A DNA stretch of 64,000 nt from Streptomyces acidiscabies (GCF_020010905.1 NZ_JAGJBY010000001.1:2252001-2316000), one strand, 5' to 3'. Shown: positions 1 through 8,441, counted from the stretch's first letter. The notes: generated by a model not told the origin, from the sequence alone. Numbers and translations: made by a program.

Positions 1-2611
1 GTGGGCGGGGGACCGCATCGCGTTCCTGTCCGACCACGAAGGCACCGGCGCCGTCTACTCCTCGCTCGCCGACGGCTCCGATCTGCGCCGACACACTCCC
101 CAAGGCGGCTTCTACGCACGGCACTTGACCGGTGACGGCACCCGGCTCGTGTACGCGTCAGGCGGCGAACTGTGGCTCCTCGACGACCTCGACGGGGCCG
201 AACCCCGGCTCCTGGACGTCCAGTTGGGCGGCCAGCGGATGGACCGCAGGCCCCGCCCCCTCGCCCCCGCCGGCTGGCTCGGCGAGGCCGCGCCCGACCA
301 CACCGCGCGCGGCAGCGCCGTAGAGGTACGCGGTGGCCTGCACTGGGTCACCCACCGCGCCGGACCCGCCCGCGCGCTCGCCGCCGAGCCCGGGGTGCGG
401 GCGCGGCTGCCGCGGACCTTCCGTACGCCGGAGGGGGAGGAGTGGGTCGTGTGGGTGACGGACGCGGAGGGGGAGGACGCGCTGGAGTTCGCGCCCGCGA
501 CCGGGCTCGCGCCGGGGGCCACGCCTCGGCGGCTCGCGGGGGGTGCGCTGGGGCGGGTGCTTGAGCTGGCCATGGCTCCCGATGGCAGTCGGGCCGCTGT
601 CGCCTCGCACGACGGGCGGCTGTTGTTCGTCGAGCGGGAGAGCGGGGAGGTTCGCGAGGTCGTTCGCAGCGACGATGGTGACGTGTCCGACCTGGTCTTT
701 TCTCCCGACTCCGGGTGGCTCGCCTGGTCCCATCCCGGGCCCAATCCGCTCAGTCAGCTGATGCTGGCCAACACCACTGATCTGTCCGTCACTGAGGCGA
801 CGCCGTTGCGGTTCCGCGACTACGCTCCCGCGTTCACCCTTGACGGCAAGCATCTCGCGTTCCTCTCCACGCGGGCCTTCGATCCCGTCTACGACCAGCA
901 CGCCTTCGACCTGTCCTTCCTCGCCGGCGCCCGGCCCCACCTCATCACCCTCGCCGCGACGACCCCGTCCCCCTTCGGGCCTCAGCGGCACGGGCGTGCC
1001 TTCGAGGCGCCCGACAAGGAGGAGACGCCCGACAGCGAGGGGACGCCCGCGACCCGCATCGACCTTGACGGGCTCGCCGATCGCATCGTTCCGTTCCCTG
1101 TCGAGGCTGGTCGGTACTCGTCGTTGCGCGCCGCCAAGGATGGGCTGTTGTGGTTGCGTCATCCCGTTCAGGGGGTTCTCGGGACTTCCCGGGCCACCCC
1201 CGAAGAGCCCGCCGCCACAACCGAGTTGGAGCGGTACGACCTTGGCGCGCGGCGGGTTGAGCATCTTGCCGACGACGCCGATGGGTTCGAGGTCAGTGGC
1301 GACGGGAAGCGACTGCTGCTCTGGACCGACGGCAAGCTCAAAGTCGTACCCAGCGATCGGCGGGCCTCCGGGGACGAGGACAGCGACTCCAACATCACCG
1401 TCGATCTCGGGCGGATTCGGCAGACCGTCGATCCCGCTGCGGAGTGGCGGCAGATGTATGACGAGGCTGGGCGGCTCATGCGGGACAACTTCTGGCGGGA
1501 GGATCTTGGGGGTGTCGACTGGGCCGGGGTTCTCGACCGGTATCGGTCCGTCCTCGAACGGGTTGCCACGCATGATGACCTTGTCGACCTTCTCTGGGAA
1601 GTTCAGGGGGAGTTGGGGACGTCCCATGCGTACGTCACTCCGGGGTGGGGGTATGGGCGGGGGCCTCGGCAGGGGCTTCTGGGGGCGGACATCTCCCGTG
1701 CGGATGACGGGAGTTGGCGTGTCGATCGGATCCTTCCTTCCGAGACGTCCGACCCTGATGCCCGATCTCCCCTTGCTGCGCCGGGAGTTGCTGTTCGTGT
1801 CGGTGACGCGATCGTTGCCGTCGGGGGGCATCCTGTCGACTCTGTCGCCGGGCCCGGTCCGCTGCTTGTCGGTACGGCCGGGAAGGCTGTTGAGCTGACC
1901 GTCTCGCCTGCGGATGGGGGGGATGTTCGGCATGCCGTTGTCGTGCCTATTGGGGATGAGGAGGCGCTTCGGTATCACGCGTGGGTGGCTGATCGGCGGG
2001 CTTATGTCCATGCGGCGTCCGGGGGGCGGCTCGGGTATCTCCATGTCCCTGATATGCAGGCGCCGGGGTGGGCTCAGATTCACCGGGATCTGCGGGTCGA
2101 GGTCGCCCGGGAAGGGTTGCTTGTCGATGTCCGGGAGAATCGGGGTGGGCATACGTCTCAGTTGGTCATCGAGAAGCTTGCGCGGCGGGTTATCGGGTGG
2201 GATGTGGCTCGGGGGATGCGGCCCACGACGTATCCCCTCGATGCGCCTCGGGGGCCTGTTGTCGCCATTGCCAATGAATTCTCCGGGTCTGATGGGGACA
2301 TTGTGAATGCGGCGATCAAGGCGTTGGGGATTGGGCCGGTGGTGGGTACGCGGACGTGGGGCGGGACGATCGGGATCGACAGCCGGTATCGGTTGGTGGA
2401 CCGGACGTTGGTGACTCAGCCGAAGTATGCGTTCTGGTTGGAGGGGTTCGAGTGGGGGGTGGAGAATCACGGGGTTGATCCTGATGTGGAGGTGGTGGTT
2501 CGGCCTCAGGATTATGTGGCGGGGGTGGATGTGCAGTTGGATGCGGCGATAAGGATGGCGCTGGAGGGGTTGGGGGAGGCGAGGGTGGCGCCGGGGGTGC
2601 CGTTGTCTTGA
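1..2611 (+). CDS. Tricorn-type S41 protease (5' truncated by window)
   Basis: The reading frame is open from base 2 of the window, so the true start lies upstream; 869 codons are visible. The N-terminal half looks like WD/YVTN-style beta-propeller blades (repeats around D-G-x-x-L and S-P-D-S-G-W-L-A-W). About residues 480-860 hold the tricorn core: a helical cap, a PDZ domain (V-R-V-G-D-A-I-V-A-V-G-G) and the S41 serine protease fold. The likely catalytic serine sits in E-F-S-G-S-D-G-D and the catalytic-site histidine in G-T-S-H-A-Y-V. Tricorn cores are cytosolic self-compartmentalising carboxypeptidase-like proteases that trim oligopeptides released by the proteasome, which actinomycetes also have. 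Streptomyces homologues run to about 1,050-1,170 residues, so roughly 200-300 residues are missing upstream. The 3' half is notably richer in T-ending codons and GGG than neighbouring genes. Confidence 0.88.
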   Translation, partial: WAGDRIAFLSDHEGTGAVYSSLADGSDLRRHTPQGGFYARHLTGDGTRLVYASGGELWLLDDLDGAEPRLLDVQLGGQRMDRRPRPLAPAGWLGEAAPDHTARGSAVEVRGGLHWVTHRAGPARALAAEPGVRARLPRTFRTPEGEEWVVWVTDAEGEDALEFAPATGLAPGATPRRLAGGALGRVLELAMAPDGSRAAVASHDGRLLFVERESGEVREVVRSDDGDVSDLVFSPDSGWLAWSHPGPNPLSQLMLANTTDLSVTEATPLRFRDYAPAFTLDGKHLAFLSTRAFDPVYDQHAFDLSFLAGARPHLITLAATTPSPFGPQRHGRAFEAPDKEETPDSEGTPATRIDLDGLADRIVPFPVEAGRYSSLRAAKDGLLWLRHPVQGVLGTSRATPEEPAATTELERYDLGARRVEHLADDADGFEVSGDGKRLLLWTDGKLKVVPSDRRASGDEDSDSNITVDLGRIRQTVDPAAEWRQMYDEAGRLMRDNFWREDLGGVDWAGVLDRYRSVLERVATHDDLVDLLWEVQGELGTSHAYVTPGWGYGRGPRQGLLGADISRADDGSWRVDRILPSETSDPDARSPLAAPGVAVRVGDAIVAVGGHPVDSVAGPGPLLVGTAGKAVELTVSPADGGDVRHAVVVPIGDEEALRYHAWVADRRAYVHAASGGRLGYLHVPDMQAPGWAQIHRDLRVEVAREGLLVDVRENRGGHTSQLVIEKLARRVIGWDVARGMRPTTYPLDAPRGPVVAIANEFSGSDGDIVNAAIKALGIGPVVGTRTWGGTIGIDSRYRLVDRTLVTQPKYAFWLEGFEWGVENHGVDPDVEVVVRPQDYVAGVDVQLDAAIRMALEGLGEARVAPGVPLS

Positions 2612-2648
2612 GGTGAGGTGGTGGGGGTGCGGTGTGATTCCGGGTGTG

Positions 2649-2687
2649 GGTCCGTCGTGGCTGGTCGCGCAGTTCCCCGCGCCCCTG
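2649..2687 (-). repeat. Dispersed GC-rich repeat, copy A
   Basis: Contains GTGGCTGGTCGCGCAGTTCC followed by CCGCGCCCCT, the reverse complement of the element seen at 3197 and 49397. It matches copy B over about 38 bases. Confidence 0.8.
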
Positions 2688-2777
2688 GGTGGGTGGGGGT
2701 GGGGGTGCTTTGTCGGGTGCGGGTTAGGGGGGTGTTGGCGCTTGCCCGCGGCTGGGTGGGGTGAGTGGGCAGGTGCG

Positions 2778-2816
2778 GGTCCGTCGTGGCTGGTCGCGCA
2801 GTTCCCCGCGCCCCTA
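2778..2816 (-). repeat. Dispersed GC-rich repeat, copy B
   Basis: Same orientation as copy A and almost identical, including the preceding GGTCCGTC. Together with copy A it forms a direct repeat with a 129-bp period. Confidence 0.8.
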
Positions 2817-3080
2817 GGTAGTGGGGGTGGTGGTGCTTTGTTGAGTGCGGGTTGTGTTGTGGCTTCTCGCGCCTGCGGGGCGGTAGTCGTACAGCCAGGC
2901 GGGCGGTGCTGCTTGAGGTGCGGCGGCTGGTCCCACTAGGGGCGCGGGGCTGTATCGATATGCGGCTCCGCCGCGCGGGCGCGACCGTACCCGAACGCTG
3001 CTGTACTCCTGCGCTCGCGGGGCGGTAGGCGTACAACCGGGCGGACGGTGCTGCTTGAGGTGCGGTGAGTCGTCTTACCT

Positions 3081-3112
3081 AAGGGGCGCGGGGAACTGCG
3101 CGACTAGCCACG
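3081..3112 (+). repeat. Dispersed GC-rich repeat, copy C
   Basis: AGGGGCGCGGGGAACTGCGC followed by GACTAGCCACG. Inverted relative to copies A and B. Confidence 0.8.
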
Positions 3113-3196
3113 TACTAGCCGCACCCCGCCGCCGTACCCCTGCGCCCGCGAGCCAGCCGGACGGTGCTGCTTGAGGCGCGGTGAGTTGTCCCACCC

Positions 3197-3233
3197 AGGG
3201 GCGCGGGGAACTGCGCGACCAGCCACGGACCCG
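3197..3233 (+). repeat. Dispersed GC-rich repeat, copy D
   Basis: AGGGGCGCGGGGAACTGCGC followed by GACCAGCCACGGACCCG. It ends about 35 bp upstream of the HIT-gene ribosome binding site and is inverted relative to copies A and B. Confidence 0.8.
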
Positions 3234-3281
3234 CCGCACCCGTACGACTACCATTCGCCCTACTACCTAGGAGGGACACGT

Positions 3282-3635
3282 ATGACAGGAGAGCCGCAAG
3301 ACGGGTGTCTGTTCTGCAAAGTTGTTGCTGGGCAGATTCCGGCGACCATTGTGCGCGAGACTGAGACTACCGTTGCCTTTCGGGATATCAATCCTCAGGC
3401 GCCTACTCATGTGCTCGTGATTCCCAAGGCGCATTATGAGGACGTCGGCGCTCTTGCTGCGGGAGCCCCGGAACTCGTTGCCGATGTTCTGCGGGAGACC
3501 CAGGCCGTCGCCGACGAGGAGAAGCTCGACAGTTATCGGACCGTTTTCAATACAGGTACCGGTGCTGGACAGACTGTGTTTCATGTGCACGCCCATGTCC
3601 TCGGCGGACGCGGGCTCCAGTGGCCTCCGGGGTGA
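3282..3635 (+). CDS. HIT family nucleotide hydrolase/transferase
   Basis: 117 residues with the histidine-triad signature H-V-H-A-H-V near the C-terminus and the N-terminal C-L-F-C-K pair often found in bacterial HIT proteins. HIT proteins hydrolyse or transfer nucleoside phosphoramidates and similar adenylated compounds in the cytosol; the exact substrate cannot be read from sequence. The start is ATG 3282, six bases after a strong AGGAGGG; the frame is open further upstream (to 3171), but that extension only translates repeat copy D and is rejected. It ends six bases before the ribonuclease Z gene, so the two are almost certainly cotranscribed. Confidence 0.93.
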   Translation: MTGEPQDGCLFCKVVAGQIPATIVRETETTVAFRDINPQAPTHVLVIPKAHYEDVGALAAGAPELVADVLRETQAVADEEKLDSYRTVFNTGTGAGQTVFHVHAHVLGGRGLQWPPG

Positions 3636-3641
3636 TTCTGC

Positions 3642-4553
3642 GTGTCTGTGCGTGAGTTGACAGTGCTGGGTACAGCCAGCCAGGTGCCCACCCGGCACCG
3701 TAATCACAATGGGTATTTTCTGCGGTGGGATGCCGAGGGAATCCTTTTCGATCCCGGCGAGGGAACGCAGAGGCAGATGGTCCGGGCCGGAGTCGCCGCG
3801 CACGATCTGCATCGGATCTGCGTCACCCATTTCCACGGGGACCATTCGCTCGGACTGGCCGGGGTGATTCAGCGGATCAACCTCGACCAGGTACCGCATC
3901 CGGTCACCGCCCACTATCCGCGTTCAGGCCAGCGCTTCTTCGACAGACTCCGTTACTCCACCGCGTACAGGGAAACCGTCGGCATCACGGAGGCCCCGGT
4001 CGCGGGCAGCGGCATGATCACGCTGGCCGAGGGCCCCTCGTACACCCTGGAAGCACACAAACTCGCGCACCCGGTGGAGTCGTACGGCTACCGCCTGATC
4101 GAGCCGGACGGCCGCCGCATACTCCCGGCCCGCCTCGCAGAGCACGGCATCAAGGGCCCGGACGTGGGCCGAATCCAACGAGAGGGCGCACTGGGAACCG
4201 TCACGCTGGACGACGTGAGCGAGCTGAGACGCGGACAGCGGTTCGCGTTCGTGATGGACACCCGCCTGTGCGACGGAGTACACGCACTCGCGGAGAACTG
4301 CGACATGCTGGTCATCGAATCGACGTTCCTGGACGAGGACGCCCAACTCGCGGAGGACCACGGCCACTTGACGGCGTCACAGGCGGCAGCAGTCGCGAGG
4401 GACGCCGGCGTACGCCACCTCGTCCTCACCCACTTCAGCCAGCGCTACACGGACCCGGAGGAGTTCGAGCGCCAGGCGAGATCCGCGGGGTTCGAGGGCG
4501 AGCTGACCATCGCCAGGGACTTGATGCGAGTGCCGGTTCCGAAACGTCGGTAA
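3642..4553 (+). CDS. rnz: Ribonuclease Z-type metallo-beta-lactamase fold nuclease
   Basis: 303 residues. The N-terminus G-T-A-S-Q-V-P-T-x(2)-R-x-H-N and [10 protein letters not shown] are typical of the ElaC/RNase Z family. T-H-F-H-G-D-H is the zinc-binding HxHxDH box, and further ligands are probably in F-V-M-D-T-R and [11 protein letters not shown]. The family enzyme removes 3' trailers from tRNA precursors. The GTG start at 3642 lies six bases after the HIT stop. The downstream deaminase gene begins 20 bases after this stop, so HIT-rnz-ade look like one transcript. Codon choice becomes strongly GC-rich from the middle of this gene onward. Confidence 0.92.
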   Translation: MSVRELTVLGTASQVPTRHRNHNGYFLRWDAEGILFDPGEGTQRQMVRAGVAAHDLHRICVTHFHGDHSLGLAGVIQRINLDQVPHPVTAHYPRSGQRFFDRLRYSTAYRETVGITEAPVAGSGMITLAEGPSYTLEAHKLAHPVESYGYRLIEPDGRRILPARLAEHGIKGPDVGRIQREGALGTVTLDDVSELRRGQRFAFVMDTRLCDGVHALAENCDMLVIESTFLDEDAQLAEDHGHLTASQAAAVARDAGVRHLVLTHFSQRYTDPEEFERQARSAGFEGELTIARDLMRVPVPKRR

Positions 4554-4573
4554 AGCGGCCGTACGATACTTGG

Positions 4574-5563
4574 ATGCCCATCCCCAAAGCTGAACTGCAC
4601 CTGCACATCGAAGGCACCCTGGAGCCGGAACTCGTGTTCACGCTGGCCGAGCGCAACGGCGTGACGCTGCCGTACGCGGACACGGAGGCCCTGCGGCGGG
4701 CGTACGACTTCGCGGACCTCCAGTCGTTCCTGGACCTGTACTACGCGCTGATGGCGGTCCTGCGCACGGAACAGGACTTCGCGGACCTCGCGGACGCGTA
4801 CCTCGCGAGGGCGGCGGCGCAGGGCGTCCGGCACGCGGAGATCTTCTTCGACCCGCAGGCGCACACCGCGCGCGGCGTCGAACTGGGCACGGTCGTCGAG
4901 GGGTTGTGGCGGGCGCTCGGCGAGAGCGAGGCGAGGCACGGCATCTCCACCCGCCTGATCCTGTGCTTCCTGCGCGACGAGTCCGCCGAGTCGGCGATGG
5001 AGACCCTGGAGCTGGCGAAGCCGTACCTCCACCGTATTACGGGTATCGGTCTCGACTCCGCCGAGGTCGGCCACCCTCCGGCGAAGTTCCGCGAGGTGTA
5101 CGAGGCTGCCGGCTCTCTGGGACTACGCCGGGTAGCGCATGCGGGGGAGGAGGGCCCGGCCGCGTACATCACGGAGGCCCTCGACGTCCTCGGCGTGGAG
5201 CGGATCGACCACGGCCTGCGCTGCGTGGAGGACCCGGCGCTGGTGGAGCGGCTGGTCCGCGAGCGGGTACCGCTGACGCTGTGCCCCCTGTCCAACGTAC
5301 GGCTCAAGGCGGTCGACACCCTCGCCGACCACCCCTTGCCCGCGATGCTGGACGCCGGTCTGCTGTGCACGGTCAACTCCGACGACCCCTCGTACTTCGG
5401 CGGCTACGCGGGCGACAACTTCGACGCGGTCGCCGCTGAACTCGGCCTGAAGCAGGAGCAGTTGCGCGAGCTGGCCCGCAACTCCTTCGTCGCGTCCTTC
5501 CTGGAGGACGACGAGGAGCGACGGGCCAAGTACCTCGCGGAGGTCGAGGCGTACGTCTTTTAA
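4574..5563 (+). CDS. Adenine deaminase-type member of the adenosine deaminase family
   Basis: 329 residues starting at ATG 4574; an upstream in-frame extension to 3725 overlaps rnz and is rejected. Zinc and catalytic motifs of the ADD family are present: H-L-H-I-E-G near the N-terminus, H-A-G-E-E, I-D-H-G and N-S-D-D-P. Several stretches (P-K-A-E-L-H-L-H, F-F-D-P-Q-x-H-T-x-R-G, G-L-D-S-A-E-V-G-H-P-P, D-D-P-S-Y-F-G-G-Y) match the subgroup that deaminates adenine to hypoxanthine (the Pseudomonas Pa0148 type) better than true adenosine deaminases. So adenine salvage, possibly N6-modified adenines, is the likelier role; adenosine remains possible. Its stop overlaps the convergent hmuT-like gene by four bases, leaving no intergenic terminator. 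Confidence 0.85.
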   Translation: MPIPKAELHLHIEGTLEPELVFTLAERNGVTLPYADTEALRRAYDFADLQSFLDLYYALMAVLRTEQDFADLADAYLARAAAQGVRHAEIFFDPQAHTARGVELGTVVEGLWRALGESEARHGISTRLILCFLRDESAESAMETLELAKPYLHRITGIGLDSAEVGHPPAKFREVYEAAGSLGLRRVAHAGEEGPAAYITEALDVLGVERIDHGLRCVEDPALVERLVRERVPLTLCPLSNVRLKAVDTLADHPLPAMLDAGLLCTVNSDDPSYFGGYAGDNFDAVAAELGLKQEQLRELARNSFVASFLEDDEERRAKYLAEVEAYVF

Positions 5564-6573
5564 GGCTGGTGGATCCTGTCCACCAGGATGTCGATGACGA
5601 GCGGTGTACGCGGGCCGAAGCTCAGCAGGACGCCGTCCTCCATGTCGACGACCTGCTCGTTCATCCCGGCGGGGGTCTGGGCGATGCCGGGCACCTGGAG
5701 CAGACCGTTCAGGCCGCCGACCGAGTCGAGCCCCTTCGTCATCATCAGGATGACGTCGGGGCTCGCCTGTGCGAGCGCCTCGGTGGTGATCGGCGTGAAC
5801 GGCCGCGTGAACCCGGCGGCCACGCCCGCGTCCTGAGCCCCCGCCGCCTCCAGCAGCGAGTCCGCGCCCGACCCCTTCCCGCCGATCAGGTACACGGCCG
5901 CACTGCCCCGCATGTAGAGGAACGCGACCTTCGGCCTGCTCCCCGCAGGCACCCCGGCCCGCGCCTCCGAAAGCTCCTTCCCCATCCGCGAGTTGAGCGC
6001 CTTCCCGGCGTCGGGGACGCCAAGTGCAGTCGCGATCCGGGTCGTTCGCGTCGTCACGTCGGCCAGCTTCGTCGCCGGGTCCAGGACGACGACGGGGACC
6101 CCGGCGGCGCGGATCTGGTCGATCGCCTCCTCGGGGCCCGTGTCGGTGTCGGCGAGCACGACCGTCGGCCTCAGCGACAGCACGCTCTCCGCGCTCACGT
6201 CGTGCGCCTTGGTGACCTGCGGAAGCTTCTTCGCCTCCTCGAACGTCGCCGTGATGTCCCGCCCGACGACGTTCTTCCCGAGCCCGAGCGTGAACACGGT
6301 CTCCGCGACCCCGCCGTTGAGCGGCAGGATGCGTGAGGCGTCCGCGACGGTCACCTTCCGGCCGTCCGAGGAGTCGACCGTGACCGGCAACTCCGGTGCG
6401 GGGGCGGGGTCTTCGAGCGGTACGACGGTGTTCTCGGCGAGCCGCTCCACCGCGACGGCGGCCCGTGCGCTCGTGGTCTTCGGTGCCTCCCGCGTGTCGC
6501 TCGCGCCGCCTGTGCCGCAGGCCGCCGTCAGCAGCGCGAGGCCCGCCCCCAGGGCGGCCAGTCGTCTCCGCAT
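5560..6573 (-). CDS. hmuT: Haem/iron ABC transporter substrate-binding lipoprotein (HmuT-like)
   Basis: 337 residues. The N-terminus is a lipoprotein signal (R-R-R, hydrophobic stretch, lipobox L-T-A-A-C). The mature part is a class III (BtuF/FhuD-like) binding protein: L-P-L-N-G-G-V-A-E-T-V-F-x-L-G-L, N-V-V-G-R-D, S-A-E-S-V-L-S-L-R-P-T-V-V-L-A-D, P-V-V-V-L-D. Proteins of this type deliver haem to an HmuUV permease/ATPase. Start ATG 6573 follows GAGAGGA. An iron box lies upstream at 6618-6636, shared with the divergent surface-protein operon. Odd feature: no permease or ATPase gene follows; the next gene is a convergent deaminase overlapping its stop by four bases, so the HmuUV partners must be elsewhere or lost. 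A siderophore substrate is an alternative. Confidence 0.83.
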   Translation of the reverse strand: MRRRLAALGAGLALLTAACGTGGASDTREAPKTTSARAAVAVERLAENTVVPLEDPAPAPELPVTVDSSDGRKVTVADASRILPLNGGVAETVFTLGLGKNVVGRDITATFEEAKKLPQVTKAHDVSAESVLSLRPTVVLADTDTGPEEAIDQIRAAGVPVVVLDPATKLADVTTRTTRIATALGVPDAGKALNSRMGKELSEARAGVPAGSRPKVAFLYMRGSAAVYLIGGKGSGADSLLEAAGAQDAGVAAGFTRPFTPITTEALAQASPDVILMMTKGLDSVGGLNGLLQVPGIAQTPAGMNEQVVDMEDGVLLSFGPRTPLVIDILVDRIHQP

Positions 6574-6617
6574 GGTCTTTCCTCTCGGCGATGCTTGGCA
6601 GTTCCTTGGTGATTAGT

Positions 6618-6636
6618 TTAGGTTAGCCTTCCCTTA
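6618..6636. promoter_or_regulatory. DmdR/DtxR-type iron box in divergent promoter
   Basis: TTAGGTTAGCCTTCCCTTA matches the actinobacterial iron-box consensus (TTAGGTTAGGCTcACCTAA) at about 15 of 19 positions, better in the left half. It lies between the divergent starts of the hmuT-like gene (6573) and the secreted-protein operon (6661), so iron-loaded DmdR would be expected to repress both. Confidence 0.82.
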
Positions 6637-6660
6637 GTTTCGCTAGGTGGGGGTGTGCTC

Positions 6661-7422
6661 ATGGCGTCGGCAAGTGGCGTACGCAGCAAGGGAGTTGTGT
6701 GTTCTCTCGCGGCCGTCGCCCTGTTCGCGACCGCCCCGACGGCCTCCGCCGCGAGCGGTACCGCCTCGGGTCCCGAGGGCCAGAGACTCACCGTGTCCAA
6801 GACGTCCGGCCTCGCCGCGACGGGCGAGACGGTGACCGTCAGCGGCACCGGCTACAACACGGAGAAGGGCATCTACGTCGCCTTCTGCGTCGACAACGGC
6901 CCCGGCAAGACGCCCACGCCCTGCGTCGGCGGCGTCGACATGTCCGGCGAGTCCGGCGCGTCCGTGTGGGTCTCGTCCACCCCCCCTTCCTACGGCGAGG
7001 GGTTGGCCGAACCGTACGGCGGCAGCGCGCATCAGGGGACGTTCAGCGTCCAGCTCAAGGTGCGGGCGAAGGACGCGAACACCGACTGCGCGGCGGCCGG
7101 GGTGACGTGTGCGGTCATCACGCGCAACGACCATACGCGGGGCGGCGATCAGAGCCAGACCGTGCGGGTTCCGGTGACGTTCGGGGGCGCGGACTCCGGT
7201 GCTACGGGCGGGAGTTCGACCTCGCCGAGTGCTACTGCGTCCGCCTTGGCCACGGGCGGTTCCTCGGGGTCGGTGACCTCCTCCGCGCCGTCCGGGTCCA
7301 TGGCCGACACCGGGTCCGGCCTCGCGCTTCCGCTGGGGATCGCCTCGGCGGGGCTGCTGGCGGCGGGTGGGGGTGCGTGGGTGTGGGCTCGGCGTCGGCG
7401 AGAGCTGAAGTCCCCAGGCTGA
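6661..7422 (+). CDS. Secreted, probably sortase-anchored protein with neocarzinostatin-like 4-Cys domain
   Basis: 253 residues from ATG 6661 (AGGTGG ten bases upstream; an in-frame GTG at 6655 is closer to the RBS and less likely). A signal peptide (about 1-31, ending A-S-A-A) precedes one domain (about 37-185): G-E-T-V-T-V-S-G-T-G-Y, C-V-D-N-G-x(5)-P-T-P-C, a second Cys pair D-C-x(6)-C, then T-R-N-D-H and Q-T-V-R-V-P-V-T-F. The two Cys pairs and the beta-sandwich pattern resemble the enediyne-apoprotein (neocarzinostatin) family. A Ser/Thr/Gly linker leads to M-A-D-T-G (214-218), a transmembrane helix and R-R-R-R, a variant of the LAxTG sortase signal. First gene behind the iron box; followed 53 bp later by the HtaA-like gene. 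Function unknown; haem or iron handling at the wall is inferred from regulation and neighbours. Confidence 0.8.
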   Translation: MASASGVRSKGVVCSLAAVALFATAPTASAASGTASGPEGQRLTVSKTSGLAATGETVTVSGTGYNTEKGIYVAFCVDNGPGKTPTPCVGGVDMSGESGASVWVSSTPPSYGEGLAEPYGGSAHQGTFSVQLKVRAKDANTDCAAAGVTCAVITRNDHTRGGDQSQTVRVPVTFGGADSGATGGSSTSPSATASALATGGSSGSVTSSAPSGSMADTGSGLALPLGIASAGLLAAGGGAWVWARRRRELKSPG

Positions 7423-7475
7423 CGTCTCATCAACTTCCGTACCCAGAACTCCATACCCCCGAGAGGGAACCGAAC

Positions 7476-8441
7476 ATGGCGAAGAGAACGGCCGTCGTCT
7501 CCCTGGCGACCGGCGCCCTGCTCGCACTCGGCAGCCCCGGCGCGCTCGCCGGTCAGGAGCTGCCCGGCGTCACCGAAGGGCGGGCCGCCTGGTCCGGCAT
7601 CGACGGTGAACTCGCCGCGCGGGGTGTGTCGTTCGGCGTGACGCAACCCGCCGTCGAGTCGGCGGGCGTCTCCTTCCCGGCCGTCGGCGGTGGGCTCGAC
7701 GTCCAACGGGCCTCGGGGGAGGTGCGGTTGGGCGGCGCCGTCCGGCTTGACGGCGCCGAGGGTCAACAGCCCCTGGTCCTCGCCGGGTTGACGCTGCGGC
7801 TCAGCGGGGAAGCGGGCACGCTCCAGGCTCGTACAGCCGTGGACGGGCGGGCCCGTGAGGTGACGCTCGCGGAGGTCGCCGCGCCCGACGCGGGGCCCGT
7901 CGTCCGGGAGGGCGCCGTGACGTGGGCCGGGTTGCGCGCCGAACTCTCCGAGGAGGGCGCCGAGTTGCTCTCCTCCTGGAGCGGGCGGGGGTTCGTGGCC
8001 GGAGACGGGCTCGGGGTGCTCGACGTGACGGTCGGCACCGGGGTTGCCGAGGAGCACGTCGGGGCACCGGCCACGAACCCCACGCCGACGCCGGGGAGTT
8101 CGGGTGCGGAGGCGTCTCCCGAGGCTGCGGCTGCCGTCTCCCTCACCCGCCCCACCCTCCCCGCCGGGGGCCAACAGCGCCTCACCGGCGAGGGGTTCAC
8201 CCCCGGCGCGGTGCTGCTCGTCGCGATCGACGGGGACACCCGGTATCAGGCGGTGGCCGACGGCGACGGCCGATTCGCGCAGGACTTCCCCGTGTACGGC
8301 AACGCGGCCCGGGGCGCGCACGCGGTCGAGGTGACGGCGGTGACCGGTGAACAGGCCGTCGTAGGCGCCGAGTTCGAGGTGGGCGAACCCGTGGGCCGAG
8401 TCGCGTACGCCACAGCTCCTTTACCGTCCCTTGACAAATAA
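7476..8441 (+). CDS. Secreted HtaA-like domain protein lacking haem-ligand residues
   Basis: 321 residues from ATG 7476 (RBS GAGAGGGA). Signal peptide about 1-26 (ends A-L-A-G). Residues about 35-195 follow the HtaA-domain pattern: A-W-S-G-I-D-G-E-L, S-F-P-A-V-G-G-G-L-D, S-G-E-V-R-L-G-G-A-V-R-L-D-G, L-T-L-R-L-S-G-E-A-G-T-L, then L-R-A-E-L-S-E-E-G-A-E and L-G-V-L-D-V-T-V. In corynebacteria HtaA domains bind haem through Tyr and His; this copy has neither residue within the domain (the first His is in E-E-H-V, after it). A Pro/Thr linker is followed by an Ig-like/IPT-like domain (about 215-305). No membrane anchor or sortase signal. Probably cotranscribed with the preceding gene from the iron-box promoter. 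Confidence 0.75.
   Translation: MAKRTAVVSLATGALLALGSPGALAGQELPGVTEGRAAWSGIDGELAARGVSFGVTQPAVESAGVSFPAVGGGLDVQRASGEVRLGGAVRLDGAEGQQPLVLAGLTLRLSGEAGTLQARTAVDGRAREVTLAEVAAPDAGPVVREGAVTWAGLRAELSEEGAELLSSWSGRGFVAGDGLGVLDVTVGTGVAEEHVGAPATNPTPTPGSSGAEASPEAAAAVSLTRPTLPAGGQQRLTGEGFTPGAVLLVAIDGDTRYQAVADGDGRFAQDFPVYGNAARGAHAVEVTAVTGEQAVVGAEFEVGEPVGRVAYATAPLPSLDK

Larger units (their letters stand above)
2612..3281. repeat. Gene-free gap packed with GC-rich repeats
   Basis: No credible gene lies in this 670-bp gap between the tricorn gene and the HIT gene. It holds four copies of a 30-40 bp element with the core GCGGGGAACTGCGCGAC (or its complement): two in one orientation (from 2649 and 2778) and two inverted (from 3081 and 3197). 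The first pair lies in a roughly 80-bp direct duplication (about 2645-2731 and 2774-2851). The second pair lies in a tandem series of 90-110 bp units (about 2869-2951, 3009-3114, 3140-3230) sharing GGACGGTGCTGCTTGAGG. The opposing orientations could fold into long hairpins and may act as a terminator. Confidence 0.8.

Noticed and set aside
158..2470. 770-codon open frame antisense to the tricorn gene
   Set aside because: Arg/Pro-rich composition with no motif; it is the usual GC-rich shadow of the real gene.
2649..3233. CRISPR array
   Set aside because: Repeat copies differ in orientation and spacing, and no cas genes are present.
3171..3281. Upstream extension of the HIT protein
   Set aside because: It translates repeat copy D, while a strong RBS sits just before ATG 3282.
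3725..4573. N-terminal extension of the adenine deaminase
   Set aside because: Overlaps rnz in another frame, Arg/Pro-rich; the family start M-P-I-P-K-A-E-L-H-L-H is at 4574.
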